Source: Paenibacillus whitsoniae (GTDB lineage Bacteria; Bacillota; Bacilli; Paenibacillales; NBRC-103111). Taken from it: 64,000 nucleotides of DNA. This document shows, one piece after another, positions 44,102-53,845 of the stretch; the stretch's first letter is position 1; every line of letters starts with the position of its first letter. The notes beneath the pieces are model-generated. The model saw only the letters and a list, made by a program, of their open reading frames with translations, was not told the DNA's origin and made no database searches. The stretch lies in the NCBI RefSeq assembly GCF_003955665.1, contig NZ_RXHU01000007.1, forward strand, positions 84,471 through 148,470, in the 5' to 3' direction. The translations under genes were made by a program, and so were the position numbers.

Positions 44102-46768
44102 ATGGATAAGTTAATTATTATAGACGGCAACTCGATTGCAAACCGTGCGTTCTACGCGCTTCCTCTGCTTAGCAACTCCAGCGGTCTGCACACCAACGCG
44201 GTTTACGGCTTTACAACTATGCTGCTCAAATTGATTGAAGAAGAAAAACCGACGCATTTTCTCGTGGCGTTCGATGCCGGGAAGATTACGTTTCGACATA
44301 AAGAATATGGCGACTACAAAGGCGGACGGGCGAAAACCCCGCCGGAGCTCTCCGAGCAATTTCCACTCATTAAAGAGCTGTTGAAAGCGTTCAATATTCA
44401 GCAGTTTGAATTGTCCGGCTATGAGGCAGACGATATCATCGGCACGCTGACGAAAGCCGCAGACGCCAAGGGAGAGCGCGTGCTGCTCGTCTCCGGCGAC
44501 AAGGACATGCTGCAGCTTGCGTCCGACAACGTCACCGTTGCCATTACGCGCAAGGGGATCAGCGAAGTGGAGCTGTACGATCCGCCTGCGATTATGGAGA
44601 AATACGGGCTGACGCCGCAGCAGATTATCGACCTCAAGGGGCTCATGGGCGACACGTCCGACAACATTCCGGGCATTCCGGGGGTCGGGGAGAAGACGGC
44701 GCTGAAAATGCTGCATGAATTCGGCACGGTGGAAGCGGTGCTCGCGAACGCGGACAGTCTCAAGGGCAAAATGAAGGAAAAAGTCGAAGAGCATGCCAAG
44801 AGCGCGCTCATGAGCAAGGACCTCGCGACGATTTTCCGCGAGGTGCCGATGGAAACGGAATGGAGCACGTTCCGCTATGACGGCTTCGATGGGACGGCTC
44901 TTTCCAGTATGTTCCGGAAGCTGGAGTTTAAGTCGCTGCTCGAGAAGATGGATTTCGGAAGCGCTCCTCTCACGGAGGAAGAGCAGGCCGCGATCGAGAG
45001 CCTCGAAGCGGTCACGGTGAACGCCGGGAACGTGCAGCAACTGATCGATCGGCTGGATAACCACGCCGCGATCCACGTGGAGGCGATCGGCGACAACCCA
45101 CATCACGCGGAGATGGTCGGCGTTGTGTGGTTTATGGACGAGGATGGGACGAATACGTCCTATTATGTGCCGATGGCGGTGCTGGCGAGCGACGCCGGGC
45201 AGCCCTTGCGCGCGTGGCTCAGCGACGCTTCGAAGAAGAAGCAGCTGTTCGACGTGCACCGCGCGCTGCTCGCTCTCGCCTGGCAGGATATTCCGCTCGC
45301 CGGCGTCGATTTTGACGTGCTGCTGGCCGCATACTTACTCGATCCGACGGATTCGAATCTGACGCTTAGCGGCCTATCGGCCAAATACGGTCTGCCGGGC
45401 GTGAAGGCGGACGAAGAGGTGTTCGGCAAAGGCGCGAAGTTCCGCCTGCCGGAGGAAGCTGCGCTTAGCGAGCATCTGGGCCGCAAAGCGATGGCGATGG
45501 CGCGCATGGTGCCCGTGCTGCGCGTGGAACTGGAGAAGAGCGAGATGCATCGCCTCTTCTACGAACTGGAGCTGCCGCTCGCGAGTGTGCTCGCGGAGAT
45601 GGAGCTGCGCGGCATCAGCGTGGATGCCGAGGGCTTGAAGGCGCTCGGCGTGGAGCTGGCCGTTCAGCTGGACACGATCATGGCCAGCATCTACAAGCTC
45701 GCCGGCGTCGAGTTCAACATCAATTCGCCGAAACAGCTCGGCGATATTCTGTTTGAGAAGCTGGGGCTTCCAGCTTATAAGAAAACCAAAACCGGCTACT
45801 CGACGGACGCCGAGGTGCTGGAGCGCCTCGCGCCCTATAACGAAGTGGTCGGGCAGATCCTGAATTACCGCCAGCTGGCGAAGCTGCAGTCGACTTACGT
45901 CGAAGGCCTGCTGAAAGAGGTGCGATCCGAGACCGGCAAGGTGCACACGTACTACCGGCAGACGATCGCCGCCACGGGCAGGCTGAGCTCACAGTTCCCG
46001 AATCTGCAGAACATCCCGATCCGGCTTGAGGAAGGGCGCAAAATCCGCAAAGTGTTCGTCCCGTCCGAGCCGGGCTGGTACATTCTGGCGGCGGATTATT
46101 CGCAGATCGAGCTGCGCGTGCTCGCGCACATCTCGCAGGATGAGAAGCTGAAGGAAGCGTTCCTTCAGAATATGGACATCCACACGAAGACGGCCATGGA
46201 CGTCTTCGGCGTGGAGGCGTCGGCGGTGGACAGCAACATGCGCCGCCAGGCGAAAGCGGTCAACTTCGGGATCGTGTACGGCATCAGCGACTACGGCTTG
46301 TCGCAGAACCTGGATATTACCCGCCGGGAAGCGGCGCAGTTCATCGAGCAGTATTTCGCCGTGTTCCAAGGCGTGCGCAAATACATGGATGACATCGTCA
46401 AAGACGCGCGCGCAAACGGCTATGTAACGACACTGCTGCAGCGCAGACGTTATCTGCCGGAAATTACGGCGTCGAATTTCAATATCCGTTCCTTTGCGGA
46501 ACGGACGGCGATGAATACACCGATTCAAGGAACGGCAGCGGATATTATCAAACTGGCGATGGTGCAGATGGCGGAGCGCCTGAAGCAGGAAGGGCTGCGG
46601 AGCCGCATGCTCTTGCAAGTGCATGACGAATTGGTCTTCGAAGTGCCGGAAGAGGAATTGGAGACGATGAAGCGGCTCGTGCCGGAAGTGATGGCGGCTG
46701 CGCTGGAGCTGGATGTACCGCTCCGCGCCGACGTCGATTACGGCCAGACTTGGTATGATGCCAAGTAA
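44102..46768 (+). CDS. polA: DNA polymerase I
   Basis: An 888-residue protein, the usual length. The 5' nuclease domain spans 1-290 (LIIIDGNSIANRAFYALP, FELSGYEADDIIGTL, LVSGDKDMLQLAS, LKGLMGDTSDNIPGIPGVGE). The 3'-5' exonuclease-like domain (about 305-480) lacks the catalytic DxE pair (aligned stretch IHVEAIGD), as in other Bacillus-type Pol I, so proofreading is absent. The polymerase domain carries motif A (DYSQIELRVLAHIS), motif B (RRQAKAVNFGIVYGIS) and motif C (LLQVHDELVFEV). The open frame reaches back to 43934, but GGGGTG before ATG 44102 and the family start there. polA-mutM-ytaF-coaE is the conserved Bacilli gene order, here interrupted by a hairpin element. Confidence 0.97.
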   Translation: MDKLIIIDGNSIANRAFYALPLLSNSSGLHTNAVYGFTTMLLKLIEEEKPTHFLVAFDAGKITFRHKEYGDYKGGRAKTPPELSEQFPLIKELLKAFNIQQFELSGYEADDIIGTLTKAADAKGERVLLVSGDKDMLQLASDNVTVAITRKGISEVELYDPPAIMEKYGLTPQQIIDLKGLMGDTSDNIPGIPGVGEKTALKMLHEFGTVEAVLANADSLKGKMKEKVEEHAKSALMSKDLATIFREVPMETEWSTFRYDGFDGTALSSMFRKLEFKSLLEKMDFGSAPLTEEEQAAIESLEAVTVNAGNVQQLIDRLDNHAAIHVEAIGDNPHHAEMVGVVWFMDEDGTNTSYYVPMAVLASDAGQPLRAWLSDASKKKQLFDVHRALLALAWQDIPLAGVDFDVLLAAYLLDPTDSNLTLSGLSAKYGLPGVKADEEVFGKGAKFRLPEEAALSEHLGRKAMAMARMVPVLRVELEKSEMHRLFYELELPLASVLAEMELRGISVDAEGLKALGVELAVQLDTIMASIYKLAGVEFNINSPKQLGDILFEKLGLPAYKKTKTGYSTDAEVLERLAPYNEVVGQILNYRQLAKLQSTYVEGLLKEVRSETGKVHTYYRQTIAATGRLSSQFPNLQNIPIRLEEGRKIRKVFVPSEPGWYILAADYSQIELRVLAHISQDEKLKEAFLQNMDIHTKTAMDVFGVEASAVDSNMRRQAKAVNFGIVYGISDYGLSQNLDITRREAAQFIEQYFAVFQGVRKYMDDIVKDARANGYVTTLLQRRRYLPEITASNFNIRSFAERTAMNTPIQGTAADIIKLAMVQMAERLKQEGLRSRMLLQVHDELVFEVPEEELETMKRLVPEVMAAALELDVPLRADVDYGQTWYDAK

Positions 46769-46810
46769 GCCGTAACTCCTTCATCTAACAGGTTGGATAG
46801 CATTGGGTGC

Positions 46811-46999
46811 AAGGTGCCTGCGAAAAGGCAGGAATTTCCAACAAAAGAGGCGTTTTTTATAAAATGCCTGCGAAAAAGCAGTTCTTTAGGAGCGAACTCG
46901 TTCCAAAGGTGGATTTCGCTAAAAATTCCTGCCGATTCGCAGGTATTTGACCAAATCAGGGGATGAGCGAGGAAAATTCCTGCACATTTGCAGGTTTAG
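46811..46999. repeat. Four-hairpin intergenic element, CCTGC family, copy 1
   Basis: CCTGC and GCAGG arms enclose six-base loops in four hairpins: 46817-46832, 46867-46881 (right arm GCAG only), 46928-46943 and 46979-46994. Centres are spaced 50, 61 and 51 bp. Loops differ (GAAAAG, GAAAAA, CGATTC, ACATTT) while stems are constant. A weak inverted repeat (GGAGCGA/CGTTCC, centre 46896) lies between hairpins 2 and 3. A second copy with identical spacing is at 57.5 kb. It fills the gap between polA and mutM. Confidence 0.85.
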
Positions 47000-47037
47000 G
47001 TAGCCGAACAATTTTTAATACAACGAGGTGAACAGCT

Positions 47038-47898
47038 GTGCCTGAATTGCCAGAAGTCGAGACAGTCAAGCGGACCTTAATTGAACTCATCACGGGAAAA
47101 ACGATGGAGCGGGTTCAGGTCAGACTGCCCCGCATTATTCAGAAGCCTGACGATATTCAGCAGTTCGAAGTTCTGCTTCAAGGACAGACGGTCGAAACGA
47201 TTGAACGCCGGGGCAAGTTCCTGCGTTTCATTCTGACCGATTACGTGCTCGTTTCCCATCTGCGGATGGAAGGCCGCTACGGCCTGTATCAGGCCGGGGA
47301 GCCGCTCGAGCTCCATACGCATGTCATTTTTCATTTTACGGATGGGACTGAACTTCGCTATAAAGACGTGCGTCAATTTGGTACGATGCATCTGTTTCCC
47401 AAAGGTGAGGACCTGAAGCAGCCGCCGCTGCACAAGCTGGGCCTGGAACCGCTGGAGGAAGCTTTCACCTTTGAAGCGTTCCGCCAAGCGATCGGACATC
47501 GCAAGACGAAGATTAAGCCCTTGCTGCTCAATCAGGCATACATCGTCGGCATCGGGAATATTTATGTAGACGAGTCCCTGTTCCTCGCGGGCATTCATCC
47601 TGAGCGGGAAGCCTCCTCTTTAAGCCGCAAGGAGCTTGCTGCGCTGCATGCGTCGATTGTTCAGACGCTGCGCGAATCCGTCGAGGTCGGGGGCTCATCC
47701 GTCAAGTCCTATGTCAACGGACAAGGTGAAATGGGGATGTTTCAACATCAGTTGAACATCTATGGCAGAGAATCGCAGCCATGCAAAACGTGCGGCACTC
47801 CCATTGTAAAGACAGTCGTCGGCGGCCGCGGCACCCACACGTGCCCGAAATGCCAGCCTTTGAAACGCAAGCGCGCGCAAAAGAAGTCGCAAGATTAG
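47038..47898 (+). CDS. mutM: Formamidopyrimidine-DNA glycosylase
   Basis: A 286-residue base-excision repair enzyme that removes 8-oxoguanine and formamidopyrimidines and nicks the DNA. The start is GTG, followed by the invariant PELPEVETVKRTL (catalytic Pro2 and Glu3). LVSHLRMEGRYGL, GIGNIYVDESLFLAGIHPER and the C-terminal zinc finger (CKTCGTPIVKTVVGGRGTHT followed by CPKC) are present. A basic tail KRKRAQKKSQD follows. GAGGTGA precedes the start. It lies downstream of polA, the usual repair pairing. Confidence 0.96.
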   Translation: MPELPEVETVKRTLIELITGKTMERVQVRLPRIIQKPDDIQQFEVLLQGQTVETIERRGKFLRFILTDYVLVSHLRMEGRYGLYQAGEPLELHTHVIFHFTDGTELRYKDVRQFGTMHLFPKGEDLKQPPLHKLGLEPLEEAFTFEAFRQAIGHRKTKIKPLLLNQAYIVGIGNIYVDESLFLAGIHPEREASSLSRKELAALHASIVQTLRESVEVGGSSVKSYVNGQGEMGMFQHQLNIYGRESQPCKTCGTPIVKTVVGGRGTHTCPKCQPLKRKRAQKKSQD

Positions 47899-48041
47899 GC
47901 ACATGAAGCGCCCAGATCCCATATGATATGGAGTATTTAGTGAGCTTTCCGATCGTACCACCCACATATTGGAAAGTCTCCTTCGCCTAGATGACCGGCT
48001 CAAACGGCTCGTAATCGGGTATTACTCTTAGGAGGGGTCGT

Positions 48042-48767
48042 ATGCTTCCTGTACTTTCTTTGATCATTTTGGCGTTCGCCGTTTCACTTGACGGCTTTGG
48101 TGTCGGCGTGATGTATGGGTTAAGAAAAATACGTATTCCGCTCGTCTCCATCGGGATTATATCGCTCTGGTCAGGCATCATTATTCTGGCTTCGATGCAG
48201 ATTGGCGTGTTGATGTCGTCCTACATGTCACCCGGTGTGGCCAAACGCATCGGGGCTCTGATCTTGATCGGCATCGGGATCTGGGCGCTGATCCAAACCT
48301 GGCAAGGGCAGAAAGCGCAGGATACTTCGGCAGGCCAGGCACAGGAGGCTTCCGTCAGCGCGGTTCAGGGCGCTTCGTCCGGCACGGCCGAACAGCCGAT
48401 TCCGCTCGACACGCTGCAGCGAACGAAAGAGATTTTGAATATTGAATTGAAACACTTTGGACTGGTGATCCAAATTCTTCGCACCCCGTCGATCGCAGAT
48501 GTCGATAAATCGGGTAACATTTCCGCCTCCGAGGCGACGCTGCTAGGTCTTGCGCTTTCGCTGGACTCCTTTGGCGCCGGCATCGGGGCCGCCTTGATCG
48601 GGTTTGCGCCGATTCTGACCGCATCGGTCATCGCGGTTGCCAGCGGCGCGTTCATCGCCGTCGGGCTCCGCATCGGACTCAAATACGCAGATATGACCTG
48701 GATGCAAAAGCTCTCCATTCTTCCGGGCTGCGTGCTGATTCTCATGGGACTTATCAAAATGCTGTAA
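48042..48767 (+). CDS. ytaF: YtaF-like sporulation membrane protein (MntP superfamily)
   Basis: A 241-residue membrane protein with about six helices in two inverted halves. Each half has the repeated motif of a charged residue in a helix (LAFAVSLDGFGVGVMYGL at the start; LGLALSLDSFGAGIGAALIG in the second half). A hydrophilic loop of about 60 residues joins them (QGQKAQDTSAGQAQEASV). The fold is shared with the manganese exporter MntP. Bacillus YtaF is annotated as a sporulation membrane protein without proven function. AGGAGGGG lies before the ATG. The position before coaE is the conserved Bacilli order. Confidence 0.9.
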   Translation: MLPVLSLIILAFAVSLDGFGVGVMYGLRKIRIPLVSIGIISLWSGIIILASMQIGVLMSSYMSPGVAKRIGALILIGIGIWALIQTWQGQKAQDTSAGQAQEASVSAVQGASSGTAEQPIPLDTLQRTKEILNIELKHFGLVIQILRTPSIADVDKSGNISASEATLLGLALSLDSFGAGIGAALIGFAPILTASVIAVASGAFIAVGLRIGLKYADMTWMQKLSILPGCVLILMGLIKML

Positions 48768-48803
48768 AACGAAATCATCATGTCGTATTGAGGAGAGAAG
48801 CTT

Positions 48804-49400
48804 ATGAATATCGGCTTAACAGGAGGCATTGCTTGCGGGAAAAGCACGGTAAGCGGCATGCTCGTCAGCCGCGGCGCCCTGTTAGTAGATGCGGATCAAA
48901 TCGCACGCGATGTCGTCCAGCCGGGCAGCCCTGTTCTCGAACAGGTTGCCGCGCATTTTGGACAAGCCGTTCTGAACCCGGACGGGTCGCTGAACCGAAA
49001 GAAGCTCGGTGAGCTCATCTTTGGCTCGGAAGAGCAGCGTAAGGCATTGGAGGGCATTCTGCATCCTCCAATTCGGGCTAGGATGCGCAGCCAGATGGCA
49101 GCCTACGAGCGAGAACAGCCGGACAAGCTTGTCGTTGTCGATGTGCCTTTGCTTTTTGAATCCGGACTGGCTTCGATGTTTGAGGCCACGTTGGTCGTGT
49201 ATGTCCCTCGCGAGGTTCAATTGGAGCGCTTGATTGCGCGCGACGCTTTGACGGAGGCCCAGGCGGCGCTCCGCTTGGAAGCGCAAATGGGGATTGAGGA
49301 GAAGCGCAAGCTTGCTGACTTCGTCATCGACAACAGCGGAACGCTGGAACAAACGATGGAGCAGGTCGAACACTTTCTAACTGAAAAGGGGCTCACATGA
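48804..49400 (+). CDS. coaE: Dephospho-CoA kinase
   Basis: A 198-residue P-loop kinase that performs the last step of coenzyme A synthesis, phosphorylating the 3'-OH of dephospho-CoA. Walker A is GLTGGIACGKST (residues 4-15). DADQIARDVVQPG, the acceptor region VVDVPLLFESGL and the lid VYVPREVQLERLIARD are typical. GGAGAG precedes the ATG. The stop overlaps the start of the next gene by four bases. Confidence 0.96.
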   Translation: MNIGLTGGIACGKSTVSGMLVSRGALLVDADQIARDVVQPGSPVLEQVAAHFGQAVLNPDGSLNRKKLGELIFGSEEQRKALEGILHPPIRARMRSQMAAYEREQPDKLVVVDVPLLFESGLASMFEATLVVYVPREVQLERLIARDALTEAQAALRLEAQMGIEEKRKLADFVIDNSGTLEQTMEQVEHFLTEKGLT

Positions 49401-49993
49401 TTCGCATGGCGTTTTGGCGTAAAAAACGAATATTTGCGATTTTGTTGATTGTGTTTGTGGCGACGCTTTTCATGAACAGTGCCTATATCGGAAGAAAGCT
49501 GTATCCGATTCATTATGTGCAGGAAATTAAGACGAGTGCGGCGAAACACAAGGTAGATCCTTTTCTGATTGCCGCGATTATCCGTGTGGAAACAAATTAC
49601 CAGTATCATTTGGAGTCGAGCAAAGGTGCGATCGGCCTCATGCAGTTGATGCCGGATACCGCAGACTGGATCGTGGAGTCCGCCGATGTAAGCGTCAAGT
49701 CGCGCGACGATCTGCTCAAGACGGATTTGAACATTTATCTGGGGTCTTGGTATGTAAGTTGGCTGATCAAACATTACAACGGCAATATGGTGTATGCGAT
49801 TGCGGCTTACAATGCGGGACAAGGCAACGTCAATAAGTGGAAAAATAGCGGAGTTTGGGACGGCACCGAAGAGAATAGCTCGCAAATTCCGTTCGGGGAA
49901 ACGCGTCATTATTTGCAGCGCGTGCTGTTTTACTACGACAAATATACGAAGTTGTATGCGGAGAAGTGGCAGGAAAGCGACGATTCCGCATAA
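49397..49993 (+). CDS. Membrane-anchored lytic transglycosylase (SLT family)
   Basis: A 198-residue protein with a basic N-terminus and one membrane helix (IFAILLIVFVATLFMNSAYI), then a goose-lysozyme-like SLT domain outside the cell. The catalytic glutamate is in IIRVETNYQYH, followed by SSKGAIGLMQLMPDTADWI, IYLGSWYVSWLI and YAIAAYNAGQGNVNKW. These enzymes cleave peptidoglycan glycan strands with anhydro-muramic acid formation. ATG overlaps the coaE stop (ATGA), so translation is coupled to coaE, as in other Bacilli. Confidence 0.93.
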   Translation: MIRMAFWRKKRIFAILLIVFVATLFMNSAYIGRKLYPIHYVQEIKTSAAKHKVDPFLIAAIIRVETNYQYHLESSKGAIGLMQLMPDTADWIVESADVSVKSRDDLLKTDLNIYLGSWYVSWLIKHYNGNMVYAIAAYNAGQGNVNKWKNSGVWDGTEENSSQIPFGETRHYLQRVLFYYDKYTKLYAEKWQESDDSA

Positions 49994-50007
49994 CCAAAAC
50001 AAAGAAG

Positions 50008-50044
50008 CATTGGACTAGCTCCGGTGTGGAGCGAGAGTCCAATA
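50008..50044. terminator. Hairpin between transglycosylase and spore-protein genes
   Basis: ATTGGACT and AGTCCAAT, with inner GCTCC/GGAGC, form a long stem. On the minus strand GCTTCTTTGTTTT follows. It can end both convergent genes. Confidence 0.7.
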
Positions 50045-50086
50045 CTTCCTGTTTTGCAGACATCAAGCGCTACGTCATCATCAAGA

Positions 50087-50302
50087 TTACTTGAATTGAC
50101 CAGCAAGAGATTGTTCTGCGATTTGCACCAGGCGACGAGTAATGTGACCACCAATAGCACCAGTATCACGTGTAGCCATATTGCCGTAGTATCCGTCCTG
50201 CGGGATCGCGATACCAAGCTCTTGAGCTACTTCGTACTTCAACTGATCCAACGCTGCGTTAGCTTGTGGAACCACCAAAGTATTACTATTGCTTGCGCTC
50301 AT
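50087..50302 (-). CDS. Alpha/beta-type small acid-soluble spore protein
   Basis: A 71-residue spore DNA-binding protein that coats and protects spore DNA and serves as an amino-acid store on germination. The first signature LKYEVAQELGIAI contains the GPR protease cleavage context, and the second is GYYGNMATRDTGAIGGHITR followed by RLVQIAEQ. AAGGAGGTGA precedes the ATG. It is monocistronic, as usual, and would be read by sigma-G in the forespore; I could not assign its promoter boxes with confidence. It shows that the host forms endospores. Confidence 0.95.
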   Translation of the reverse strand: MSASNSNTLVVPQANAALDQLKYEVAQELGIAIPQDGYYGNMATRDTGAIGGHITRRLVQIAEQSLAGQFK

Positions 50303-50423
50303 GTCTGTTCACCTCCTTGTCGGTTGGTAAATCTATTGTGTGCAGATCGCCTCGCTTCAAGACATGTAACATTTGGGAATGAAAATGAGTTAGAATAGAA
50401 ACATAGAAAGGAGATGAAAGCGA

Positions 50424-50903
50424 ATGAAATGTCCGTTCTGTGATCACTCGGGGACGAAGGTACTGGATTCCCGTTCCGCCAATGAGGATAAATCCATCCG
50501 GCGGCGGAGGGAATGCGAGAAATGCGCCAGGCGGTTCACGACGTTCGAAATGATTGAAGAAACGCCGTTAATCGTGATTAAAAAAGACGGAAGCCGGGAA
50601 GAATTTAGCCGAGAGAAAATACTTCGGGGCTTGATCCGCGCCTGCGAGAAGCGGCCGGTGTCAATGGAGCAGCTTGAGATGCTGGTTTCGGAAGTGGAAA
50701 TGCAGCTGCGAACGACCGCGCATGCGGAAGTCGACAGCCTGGCGATCGGAGAAATCGTGATGGAGCAGCTGTATCCTGTCGATGAAGTGGCGTACATTCG
50801 CTTCGCCTCTGTGTACCGGCAATTTAAAGACATTAATATGTTCCTGAAGGAGCTTACGCAAATTTTGGGCAAGCATGACGGGACTTTGCTTCGGGATAAA
50901 TAG
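50424..50903 (+). CDS. nrdR: Transcriptional repressor NrdR
   Basis: A 159-residue repressor of ribonucleotide-reductase genes. The zinc ribbon has C3, C6, C31 and C34 ([32 protein letters not shown]), and the ATP-cone spans about 46-136 ([40 protein letters not shown]). It senses ATP/dATP through the cone and binds NrdR boxes. No nrd operon is in the window. AGAAAGGAG precedes the ATG. A terminator follows 90 bases later. Confidence 0.96.
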   Translation: MKCPFCDHSGTKVLDSRSANEDKSIRRRRECEKCARRFTTFEMIEETPLIVIKKDGSREEFSREKILRGLIRACEKRPVSMEQLEMLVSEVEMQLRTTAHAEVDSLAIGEIVMEQLYPVDEVAYIRFASVYRQFKDINMFLKELTQILGKHDGTLLRDK

Positions 50904-50987
50904 TGTTGAAAAAAAATTTAGGGCAAGGGAACCATATGTCGACTTGAAATGTGGATTTTCTTGATCGCAATGCGACAAAAAAACGAG

Positions 50988-51018
50988 AAAGACAGCGGAT
51001 CGTCCGCTGTCTTTTTTT
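50988..51018. terminator. Terminator downstream of nrdR
   Basis: AAAGACAGCGGA and TCCGCTGTCTTT form a perfect 12-bp stem with a TCG loop, followed by T residues. Confidence 0.85.
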
Positions 51019-51139
51019 GATGAATGCCCGGAAAGCCAGTCAGTACGGGAAAAACACGCTGAGGCCATTTGTTGAAAAAAAGTATGAATCTATAGACATC
51101 AACCGACTGTATTTTTGAAGCTGATAAGGCATAATTCGT

Positions 51140-51328
51140 TTATTGAGTTTGTTTGTCCAGTTCACTTCTCAGAAAATGAATGAAACGAAGCGATTCTTCA
51201 TCGGTCAGCTCGCTACCCCCAAACGAAAAGGAGAACTTATCCAAAATTTCGCTTTCCGGAAGATGCAGATGATCAATCAACTGCTTCACATCTACGCTCA
51301 TATTCCCATCAATCACCATTTTCCTCAT
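51140..51328 (-). CDS. Small hypothetical protein, 62 residues
   Basis: I do not recognise a family. It begins MRKMVIDGNMSVDVKQLIDH, is amphipathic-helical, contains a glycine-rich middle (FSFSFGGSEL) and ends in a charged helix (DEESLRFIHFLRSELDKQTQ). AAGGAGGAG is placed correctly before ATG 51328, which is the main support for it being real. A longer open frame to 51358 lacks such a site. No signal peptide or cysteine is present. It lies between nrdR and htpG on the htpG strand. Confidence 0.6.
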   Translation of the reverse strand: MRKMVIDGNMSVDVKQLIDHLHLPESEILDKFSFSFGGSELTDEESLRFIHFLRSELDKQTQ

Positions 51329-51550
51329 TGTAAGACTCCTCCTTGTCGACGTGCGCAAAGGGCGGACGGAGGCGGTAGCTGGCTGACATATCGGTGCTTT
51401 TGGCTGCCGAAGTAGTCCCTATAGCTTTGCGTCACCACTTTTCAATGGTTTTGCCTTTATCGTACCGCACAATGCTTGTAATTAGACTATACCACAAAAA
51501 GCTGGCAGCTACTCCATTATTACATTAAATTCGAAGGATGGTTGAAGCAA

Positions 51551-51721
51551 ATGTCCGTTAATAAACCGTTTTCACAAAAATGTTGTGAGCTTGACATTCT
51601 GGAGATTGCTAGGGCACTGGGCATCGATCAAGAGCGGTTATTATCTTATGTTTATGCAAAGCCTGAAATGATAAATGCTAGCGTGGATACAGACCGTTTG
51701 AAAGAATCTGCGTCGAATTAG
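51551..51721 (+). CDS. Small putative protein, 56 residues
   Basis: A short plus-strand frame coding for a peptide with a helix-turn-helix-like middle (LDILEIARALGIDQERLLSY) and an N-terminal CC pair. AAGGA lies twelve bases before the ATG, which is rather far. Codon use looks normal. It ends just before the convergent htpG 3' end. No family is recognised, so a chance frame cannot be excluded. Confidence 0.35.
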   Translation: MSVNKPFSQKCCELDILEIARALGIDQERLLSYVYAKPEMINASVDTDRLKESASN

Positions 51722-51775
51722 CCTACAAGGCAAAAAGGAGCACATCCGCCTTTCGGCTTCCGTGCCCCTATGCAA

Positions 51776-53656
51776 TTACACCATGATTTTGCAAATATCG
51801 TTTGTAAATTCCACCGGATCTTGCAGCGGCAGTCCTTCAATAAGCAGCGCTTGATTGTACAGCAGCGCGGTGTACAGATTAAGTTTTTCCTTATCGCTGT
51901 TGAAAGCATCCTTGAGCGAAGTAAACACCTCGTGGTTCACGTTGATCTCAAGCACCTTCTCCGCCTTGACGTTCGGATTGTTCGGCATCGCGTTCAGGAT
52001 TTTCTCCATTTCGATCGTCACGTCGCCTTCGGTCGACAAACAGACCGGATGCTTTTTGAGACGTTTGGAGGCTTTCACGCTGGATACTTTACCTGCGAGC
52101 TGCGAGCTCATGTAGTCGAACAGATCCTTGTTGTCGGATTTGTCTGCCGCGTCGTCGTCTTTGTTCTCTTCTGCGTCAATGCCAAGATCGCCGCTGGAGA
52201 CGGAGCGGAACTCCTTCTCTTTGTAGGACGTCAGAATCTTGATTGCGAACTCGTCAATATCGTCGGTGAAGTACAGGATTTCATAGCCTTTATCGGTTAC
52301 AATCTCCGTTTGCGGCAGCTTGTCGATACGCTCCATCGATTCTCCGGAAGCGTAGTAGATGTACTTCTGATCTTCCGGCATTCTGGAGACGTACTCGTCG
52401 AGCGTAACTAGCTTCTTCTCTTTGGAAGAGTTGAACATCAGCAGATCCTGCAATTGATCTTTGTTGATGCCGTAATCGTTGTAGACGCCGAATTTCAGCT
52501 GTCTGCCGAACGCTTTATAGAACTTTTCATAGTTCTCGCGCTCGTCTTTGAGCATGCTTTGGAGCGAGCTCTTGATTTTGCTGGCAATGTTCTTCGCGAT
52601 CAGCTTCAGCTGGCGGTCGTGCTGCAGCATCTCGCGGGAGATGTTCAGCGACAAGCTTTCGGAATCGACCATCCCTTTGACGAAGGAGAAATGGTCAGGC
52701 AGCAGATCGGCGCATTTGTTCATGATCAGGACGCCGTTTGCGTACAACTCGAGCCCTTTCTCGTATTCTTTCGAGTAGTAGTCGAACGGCATGCTTTCCG
52801 GAATAAACAGAATAGCTTGGTAGACGACGGAGCCGTCCGCGCTGACGTGAATATGTTTTAGCGGCTTGTCGAAGCCGTAGTGCTTCTCATGATAGAATTT
52901 CTCGTAATCTTCGACAGTCAGCTCGTTTTTGTTTTTACGCCAGATCGGCACCATGGAGTTAACGTGCTGTTCTTCTTTTACGTCCTCGTATTCGTTTTCC
53001 GTGCCTTCCTTCAGGCGGCGGGAGGACACGTCCATCTTGATCGGATAACGGATGAAATCGGAGTACTTCTTGACGATGGCTTTGAGGCGGTATTCCTCCA
53101 AAAACTCATCGTAACTGTCATCCTCGGTATTCGGCTTAATGTGGAGGACGATTTCCGTACCTACCTCCGCTTTTTCCGCGGGCTCGATGGTGTAACCGTC
53201 GGCTCCTGACGACTCCCAGCGGTATGCCGTATCGCTGCCGAGCGCCCGGCTCGTAACGGTGATAAGGTCAGCGACCATGAAGGCGGAGTAGAAGCCTACC
53301 CCGAATTGGCCGATGATGTTATGGCCGTCTTTCGCTTCATTCTCTTTCTTAAACGCCAGCGAGCCGCTCTTCGCAATAACCCCGAGGTTATTCTCCAGCT
53401 CTTCCTTCGTCATCCCGATCCCGGTATCGCGAATCGTCAGCGTGCGGTTGTCCTTGTCCGCGGTGATGCGGATGTAATAGTTATCTTTGTCAAAAACGAG
53501 CGAGTCGTCGGTTAACGCTTTGTAATAAATTTTGTCAATCGCATCGCTGCTATTGGAAATCAGCTCTCTCAGAAAGATTTCCCGCTGTGTGTAGATCGAG
53601 TTAATCATCATTTCCAGCAAGCGTTTGGATTCGGCTTGAAACTGCTTCTTTTCCAC
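51776..53656 (-). CDS. htpG: Chaperone HtpG (Hsp90)
   Basis: A 626-residue ATP-dependent chaperone. The N-terminal GHKL ATPase shows [55 protein letters not shown] and the GTEIVLH strand. The middle domain includes [20 protein letters not shown] and [20 protein letters not shown] followed by ISREMLQ. The dimerisation domain ends with [20 protein letters not shown]. The start is GTG 53656 (product begins [20 protein letters not shown]), with AAGGAG upstream; the ATG 54 bases earlier has no site. A sigma-A promoter and a CIRCE operator lie directly upstream, so the gene should be an HrcA-controlled heat-shock gene, unlike in Bacillus subtilis. Confidence 0.96.
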   Translation of the reverse strand: MEKKQFQAESKRLLEMMINSIYTQREIFLRELISNSSDAIDKIYYKALTDDSLVFDKDNYYIRITADKDNRTLTIRDTGIGMTKEELENNLGVIAKSGSLAFKKENEAKDGHNIIGQFGVGFYSAFMVADLITVTSRALGSDTAYRWESSGADGYTIEPAEKAEVGTEIVLHIKPNTEDDSYDEFLEEYRLKAIVKKYSDFIRYPIKMDVSSRRLKEGTENEYEDVKEEQHVNSMVPIWRKNKNELTVEDYEKFYHEKHYGFDKPLKHIHVSADGSVVYQAILFIPESMPFDYYSKEYEKGLELYANGVLIMNKCADLLPDHFSFVKGMVDSESLSLNISREMLQHDRQLKLIAKNIASKIKSSLQSMLKDERENYEKFYKAFGRQLKFGVYNDYGINKDQLQDLLMFNSSKEKKLVTLDEYVSRMPEDQKYIYYASGESMERIDKLPQTEIVTDKGYEILYFTDDIDEFAIKILTSYKEKEFRSVSSGDLGIDAEENKDDDAADKSDNKDLFDYMSSQLAGKVSSVKASKRLKKHPVCLSTEGDVTIEMEKILNAMPNNPNVKAEKVLEINVNHEVFTSLKDAFNSDKEKLNLYTALLYNQALLIEGLPLQDPVEFTNDICKIMV

Positions 53657-53703
53657 GTGTAAATCTCCTTTCCCTATGTAAAAAGCTATGGGCTTCACGC
53701 CCG

Positions 53704-53730
53704 TTAGCACTCTCGTTCGGTGAGTGCTAT
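53704..53730 (-). promoter_or_regulatory. CIRCE operator (HrcA) of htpG
   Basis: TTAGCACTC-N9-GAGTGCTAT matches the CIRCE consensus TTAGCACTC-N9-GAGTGCTAA except for the last base. It lies just downstream of the -10 box and 48 bases before the htpG start. Confidence 0.92.
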
Positions 53731-53739
53731 ATACTCTTT

Positions 53740-53768
53740 TTTATATCATCCTTGTCATTTAAAGTCAA
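53740..53768 (-). promoter_or_regulatory. Sigma-A promoter of htpG
   Basis: On the minus strand TTGACT and TATAAA are separated by exactly 17 bases. The expected transcription start falls at the edge of the CIRCE operator. Confidence 0.85.
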
Positions 53769-53845
53769 TTCATTTGCAGTTTGAAAGAGGTGAGGGGCGT
53801 GGTCGGAACGAGTAAGCGGCGGCGGTATCAAGTGATGAAGGAGGC

